Shown here one piece after another: positions 8,329 through 10,747 of a stretch of 10,747 nt of DNA; within the stretch, counting starts at the first letter, position 1; each line of letters opens with the position of its first letter. Under the pieces are notes generated by a model. That model searched no databases. It saw nothing but the letters and a program-made list of their open reading frames with translations, and was not told the DNA's origin. Where the stretch lies: assembly GCA_020630045.1 (NCBI GenBank), contig JAHDCE010000081.1:1-10747 (forward strand). Direction: 5' to 3'. The DNA is from Saprospiraceae bacterium. GTDB taxonomy: Bacteria > Bacteroidota > Bacteroidia > Chitinophagales > Saprospiraceae. Position numbers and translations under genes: made by a program.

Positions 8329-8895
8329 CTACATCATCCCGGATTGCCATTCCTTGATAAAATCAAGGGGATAAATAATCATTATGATATTAATGACCAA
8401 GCTGTCTTTGATGGTGAGGATGAGAATAATTTCTGTGAGTATGAATAATGCGACTGATTTCCACAGCCCTAATTTTTGAACGATGAGGAACCCAATGGCA
8501 CAACTTATGAGGTCTCCCAGGGAATTGGTTATCGTATCTCCGTAATATCCTAAAGCCGCTGTGGCTTCCCGATACCGATCAATGACTGCTTGGGTATTCT
8601 CCGCCACTTCCCATGCTGCTTCTAGGGCTACCGATATGACGAAACGCCACGCAATTGAAAGGTAGTTTCTAAAAAAGTAGAGCAAACCAAAAAATAACAT
8701 TCCGTGAAGGATGTGGGAAAAACTATATGGGTCGAAAAGTTGCTGTGAGTTCTCACTCCCCCAAGCGTCGCTTACCCATAATTTGAAGATGCCGCTTTTG
8801 GCGAGCCATGTTCTTCCTTGGGCTTGTAATTGGAGACACATGCCTAAAACAACTAAGCAAAGGGCGATATATGGTAATTTTGATTTTAGGTTCAT
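8329..8895 (-). CDS. DUF2585 / UPF0314 family membrane protein (188 aa)
   Basis: Biochemical function is unknown in this family; it acts in the inner membrane. The family is recognised from its ordered conserved motifs: SENSQ at 47-51, SFSHILHG at 58-65, EAAWEVAENTQAVIDRYR at 92-109, YYGDTITNSLGD at 117-128, and DSLVINIIMIIYP at 164-176 followed by WQ. Predicted membrane segments are about 7-24, 60-77, 80-98, 127-143 and 147-176. The polar motifs (His61, His64, Glu92, Glu96, Glu99, Asp106, Asp120, Asp128) sit at or near helices and could form a site for metal or substrate (inference). The length is typical. Family members I know are mostly alphaproteobacterial, so presence here is of interest. 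The gene is transcribed away from the LytTR gene across a 119-bp shared region. There is no Shine-Dalgarno sequence; the ATG at 8893-8895 gives the full N-terminal helix. Confidence 0.85.
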   Translation of the reverse strand: MNLKSKLPYIALCLVVLGMCLQLQAQGRTWLAKSGIFKLWVSDAWGSENSQQLFDPYSFSHILHGMLFFGLLYFFRNYLSIAWRFVISVALEAAWEVAENTQAVIDRYREATAALGYYGDTITNSLGDLISCAIGFLIVQKLGLWKSVALFILTEIILILTIKDSLVINIIMIIYPLDFIKEWQSGMM

Positions 8896-9014
8896 TGTAG
8901 GTTTGTATTTGAAAGAGCGAGTAAAATACTGTTTCCAAATAAACTATTTTATTTTCTTCACAAAAATGACTTCAATTATTTTCTTGATTTTTTGTTTTTA
9001 ATGAAATTTGATTC
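8896..9014. promoter_or_regulatory. Divergent promoter region between DUF2585 and LytTR genes
   Basis: This 119-bp AT-rich spacer must drive both divergent genes. The minus-strand promoter candidate lies at 8936-8964. I see no convincing TAnnTTTG element for the rightward LytTR gene. Confidence 0.5.
8936..8964 (-). promoter_or_regulatory. Candidate Bacteroidota-type promoter for the DUF2585 gene
   Basis: On the minus strand TTTG (8961-8964) is followed after 17 bases by TTTATTTG (8936-8943), one mismatch from the Bacteroidota -7 element TAnnTTTG. Transcription would start near 8930, giving a leader of about 35 bases. The match is by eye in AT-rich DNA. Confidence 0.35.
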
Positions 9015-9902
9015 ATGAAATTTTGGAACAAACCATATCCGGCTGAAAATGGAATCAAAGGTACCTTGATAAATGCAGCGGGTATTTCTGTTTTTTTGTT
9101 CGCGTTCATGTTTATCTTCGGTCCATTCGGAATCAGTAATGCTCACCCTTCTGAGAAGTTTTGGTCGGTGTCTTTATTCGCTGTAATAAATTTCATTTGT
9201 ATTTTGATATTCTACCTCATTTCCCAATCTCTTTTCCCACATTTTTTCCGAGAGGAAAAATGGACGGTTGGAAAGGAAATCATTTCGATTGCCAGTATTT
9301 TAATCTTAATAACTTTTGTTTGTACCATAGTCAGTGTTTTTTATTTTGGGAGTAGTTTTTCTTTTGGCGGCTTCTTTATCTTAACTGGCAAAATATTCTC
9401 AATAGCACTTTTGCCTGTCGGGTTTTCCATTTTGACGAAGTACAATACTATGCTGAAACGGAACCTGAAGGCTGCGGAAAAAATGTCCCAATCCCTTCAT
9501 GAAATCGTGCCTGAAAGGAATGAAAATGAAGTTCACCTAGTGAATGAATCTCCCCTAATAGTTTTTAAGCAAGAAAGAGGCGGTAATAATTTTAAAGTTC
9601 CCTTAGACAAATTCATTTATGCCGAAAGTGAGGGCAATTATCTATTGGTTCATTACCTAGAGAACAACTTGGTCCAAAGCCAAAAAGTAAGGACGACCAT
9701 AAAGCAAATGGAAGAAGAATATTCTGAATTCAACAATTTATTCCGTTCCCATAGGGCTTATTGGGTCAACATGAATTTCGTTGAAAATGTAAATGGGAAT
9801 TCGCGAGGTTATACCTTGTTCATAAAAGATATCCAACAGGAAATCCCGGTATCTAGAAAATATATCCCTCTATTAAAATCCTTCCTAAACATCCCTAAAT
9901 AA
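9015..9902 (+). CDS. Membrane-anchored LytTR-family transcriptional regulator (295 aa)
   Basis: A DNA-binding regulator tethered to the inner membrane. Four hydrophobic helices occupy about residues 17-40, 50-70, 87-111 and 118-140. A linker (141-184) follows, then a LytTR DNA-binding domain at about 185-292. Its hallmarks are the KFIYAESEGNYLLVHY block (199-214), the KVRTTIKQME helix (224-233), the FRSHRAYWVN block (243-252) and the C-terminal IPVSRKY strand/turn (277-283). There is no receiver domain or histidine-kinase module, so it may sense a membrane or envelope signal directly. No cognate kinase gene is in the window. This one-component design is common in Bacteroidota. It faces the DUF2585 gene divergently and is followed in the same direction by a secreted hydrolase. 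The ATG at 9015 has no Shine-Dalgarno sequence. An ATG at 9001 opens only a five-codon frame whose TGA overlaps this start (ATGA). Confidence 0.92.
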   Translation: MKFWNKPYPAENGIKGTLINAAGISVFLFAFMFIFGPFGISNAHPSEKFWSVSLFAVINFICILIFYLISQSLFPHFFREEKWTVGKEIISIASILILITFVCTIVSVFYFGSSFSFGGFFILTGKIFSIALLPVGFSILTKYNTMLKRNLKAAEKMSQSLHEIVPERNENEVHLVNESPLIVFKQERGGNNFKVPLDKFIYAESEGNYLLVHYLENNLVQSQKVRTTIKQMEEEYSEFNNLFRSHRAYWVNMNFVENVNGNSRGYTLFIKDIQQEIPVSRKYIPLLKSFLNIPK

Positions 9903-9919
9903 ACCATTCAAAACCAATA

Positions 9920-9958
9920 CCTTCCCAAATATCCCCATATCTTTCCCGAGTGTCCCCA
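9920..9958 (+). promoter_or_regulatory. Pair of 18-bp direct repeats with 21-bp period (candidate LytTR operator)
   Basis: CCTTCCCAAATATCCCCA (9920-9937) and CTTTCCCGAGTGTCCCCA (9941-9958) match at 14 of 18 positions, and all four differences are transitions. The start-to-start distance is 21 bp, two helical turns. LytTR regulators such as AgrA and AlgR are known to bind two imperfect direct repeats with this spacing. The pair lies between the LytTR gene and the hydrolase, just upstream of a GAATTTTG at 9975-9982 that is one mismatch from a -7 element. The repeat sequence does not match the published AgrA/AlgR-type consensus, so the operator call rests on spacing and position. Confidence 0.4.
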
Positions 9959-9990
9959 CCGCTTGATATCTCCTGAATTTTGAGAGAACA

Positions 9991-10032
9991 TTGTGATGTC
10001 ATCCACAACGAAGTGGTTTTTATTCATCACAA
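9991..10032 (+). other. Nested inverted repeats upstream of the hydrolase start
   Basis: An outer pair TTGTGATG (9991-9998) and CATCACAA (10025-10032) encloses an inner pair CCAC (10003-10006) and GTGG (10013-10016) with loop AACGAA. A TTTTT run follows the inner stem. The structure ends 10 bases before the hydrolase ATG. It could be a leader hairpin limiting translation, a binding site, or a weak terminator for the LytTR gene. Confidence 0.35.
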
Positions 10033-10042
10033 ATATTTTATC

Positions 10043-10159
10043 ATGAAATTCTTATTCATTGCTTCTTTGTCACTATACTTAACTAGAAATTTATCTGCTC
10101 AATTTGAAGAAATTTTCTATGTATCTTGTAATCAGGATATCCATCCCATCGACAATTTC
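10043..10159 (+). repeat. Signal-peptide block, copy 1
   Basis: It encodes residues 1-39 of the hydrolase frame. It is homologous to copy 2 at 10193-10303, with many synonymous or conservative changes (QFEE/QFDD, FY/FY, IHPIDNF/IRPIENF) and small in-frame indels. The Arg at position 15, inside the hydrophobic stretch, weakens it as an export signal. Confidence 0.7.
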
Positions 10160-10747
10160 TTGTCAAACATCCACCAAAACAAATCCCTTTTCAAAAAATC
10201 CTTATTCATTTTTCTCTTGTTGTTTTTAACCATGAGTCTATCCGCTCAATTCGACGATAAGTTTTATTTCCCTAGCAAGGAAATCCGTCCCATTGAAAAT
10301 TTCCAATACACAGAAAACACTTTGTCTGTGGATGACGACTCCATTTATTATTTGACCATACAGCCTGAAGTAGAAGTCCCGATCGCAACCATTATCTATT
10401 TCCATGGAGCAGGAGGAAATATTTATAGTAACATTGACTATGTCAAGCCAATGATTAAAAATGGGTACAAGGTTATCATGGTGGATTTTAGGGGTTATGG
10501 AAAATCATCAGGGAGACCTACTCACCTGAATATTGAAAAAGATGCACAAGCCCTTTTCAATCACTTGATCGAAACCAAAGAAATCGGAGAAGGAAATCTC
10601 ATTGTCTATGGCGGTTCCATAGGAACCCAAATTGCTGCTCGGTTGACATCTAATAACCAGGAGATCGTCGACGCTTTGGTATTGGACAGTCCAATGGTTT
10701 CATTTACTGAAATAGCAGTAGCTTCCATGCCTAAAGAACAAGCTCCA
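10043..10747 (+). CDS. Secreted alpha/beta hydrolase with duplicated signal-peptide region (partial, runs off right edge)
   Basis: A serine hydrolase of the alpha/beta fold; substrate unknown. The frame from ATG 10043 is open for 235 codons to the edge. Core motifs in order are the oxyanion-loop strand YFHGAGGN (119-126), DFRGYGKSSG (148-157), the nucleophile elbow GGSIG (190-194, Ser192) and VLDSP (213-217). The catalytic Asp and His would lie beyond the window. The N-terminus is unusual. Residues 1-39 (cut LSA|QFEE) and 51-87 (cut LSA|QFDD) are two homologous blocks, each with a hydrophobic signal core, an AQF[DE][DE] cut region and a PI[DE]NF end. Block 2 is the stronger signal peptide but has no ATG at its beginning; TTG 10160 would give a good signal peptide starting there. 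With the ATG start, block 2 would remain as a membrane segment after cleavage of block 1. The gene follows the LytTR gene after 140 bp and may be its target (inference). Confidence 0.85.
   Translation, partial: MKFLFIASLSLYLTRNLSAQFEEIFYVSCNQDIHPIDNFLSNIHQNKSLFKKSLFIFLLLFLTMSLSAQFDDKFYFPSKEIRPIENFQYTENTLSVDDDSIYYLTIQPEVEVPIATIIYFHGAGGNIYSNIDYVKPMIKNGYKVIMVDFRGYGKSSGRPTHLNIEKDAQALFNHLIETKEIGEGNLIVYGGSIGTQIAARLTSNNQEIVDALVLDSPMVSFTEIAVASMPKEQAP
10193..10303 (+). repeat. Signal-peptide block, copy 2
   Basis: It encodes residues 51-87 of the hydrolase frame. It has a two-lysine n-region, a strongly hydrophobic core (SLFIFLLLFLTMSL) and cut SAQ. It is fused directly to the catalytic domain, so it is probably the native export signal of this enzyme. 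The codon matching ATG of copy 1 is AAA. Confidence 0.7.

Noticed and set aside
8191..8448. 85-codon plus-strand reading frame in and beyond the 7954-8328 gap
   Set aside because: It has no recognisable product and no ribosome site, and its 3' part is antisense to the well-supported DUF2585 gene.
9001..9018. Five-codon frame MKFDS whose stop overlaps the LytTR start (ATGA), with ATGAAATTT repeated at 9001 and 9015
   Set aside because: A possible coupled leader peptide, but short AT-rich overlaps like this arise easily by chance and there is no ribosome site ahead of it.
1..10747. Mobile element, CRISPR array, tRNA or rRNA gene, phage defence system
   Set aside because: No transposase, integrase, short spaced repeats, RNA-gene signatures or nuclease/helicase-type proteins were seen on either strand.

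Overview
The window looks like chromosomal DNA from a Bacteroidota bacterium, most likely Cytophagales-like (the order is a guess). Reasons: AT-rich DNA, weak or absent Shine-Dalgarno sequences, signal peptides that all cut in front of a glutamine (SSA|Q, ANA|Q, LSA|Q; the Bacteroidota 'Q-rule'), a membrane-anchored LytTR regulator, and a giant beta-rich surface-type protein of a kind common in that phylum.

Left three quarters (1-7953, minus strand): a two-gene operon. The promoter-proximal gene (7953-6109) encodes a probable outer-membrane beta-barrel of 614 aa. Its stop overlaps by 11 bases the start of a giant secreted protein gene (6119 to beyond the left edge). The giant protein has a signal peptide, an N-terminal beta domain, an FN3-like domain, and then at least three tandem modules of about 635-667 aa. 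Its frame is broken at a run of four A (plus-strand T4, 1811-1814). One base out of frame, coding resumes at once and stays open for 603 codons to the edge. Translation of the second frame aligns with the corresponding part of the preceding module, so this is one gene of more than 2,039 codons carrying a single-base frameshift, or a sequencing error.

Middle (7954-9014): a 375-bp gap with no convincing gene, then a DUF2585/UPF0314 membrane protein on the minus strand (8895-8329), then a 119-bp divergent promoter region.

Right (9015-10747, plus strand): a four-helix membrane LytTR transcription regulator (9015-9902), a 140-bp gap, and the 5' part of a secreted alpha/beta hydrolase (10043 to beyond the right edge). 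The gap holds a pair of 18-bp direct repeats exactly 21 bp apart, a spacing typical of LytTR-family operators. The hydrolase is odd: its N-terminus contains two homologous signal-peptide blocks in frame, as if two paralogous genes had been fused near their starts.

Working picture (inference): the barrel and giant protein form a cell-surface pair. The LytTR protein may control the adjacent hydrolase and perhaps itself. No mobile element, CRISPR array, rRNA or tRNA gene was seen.
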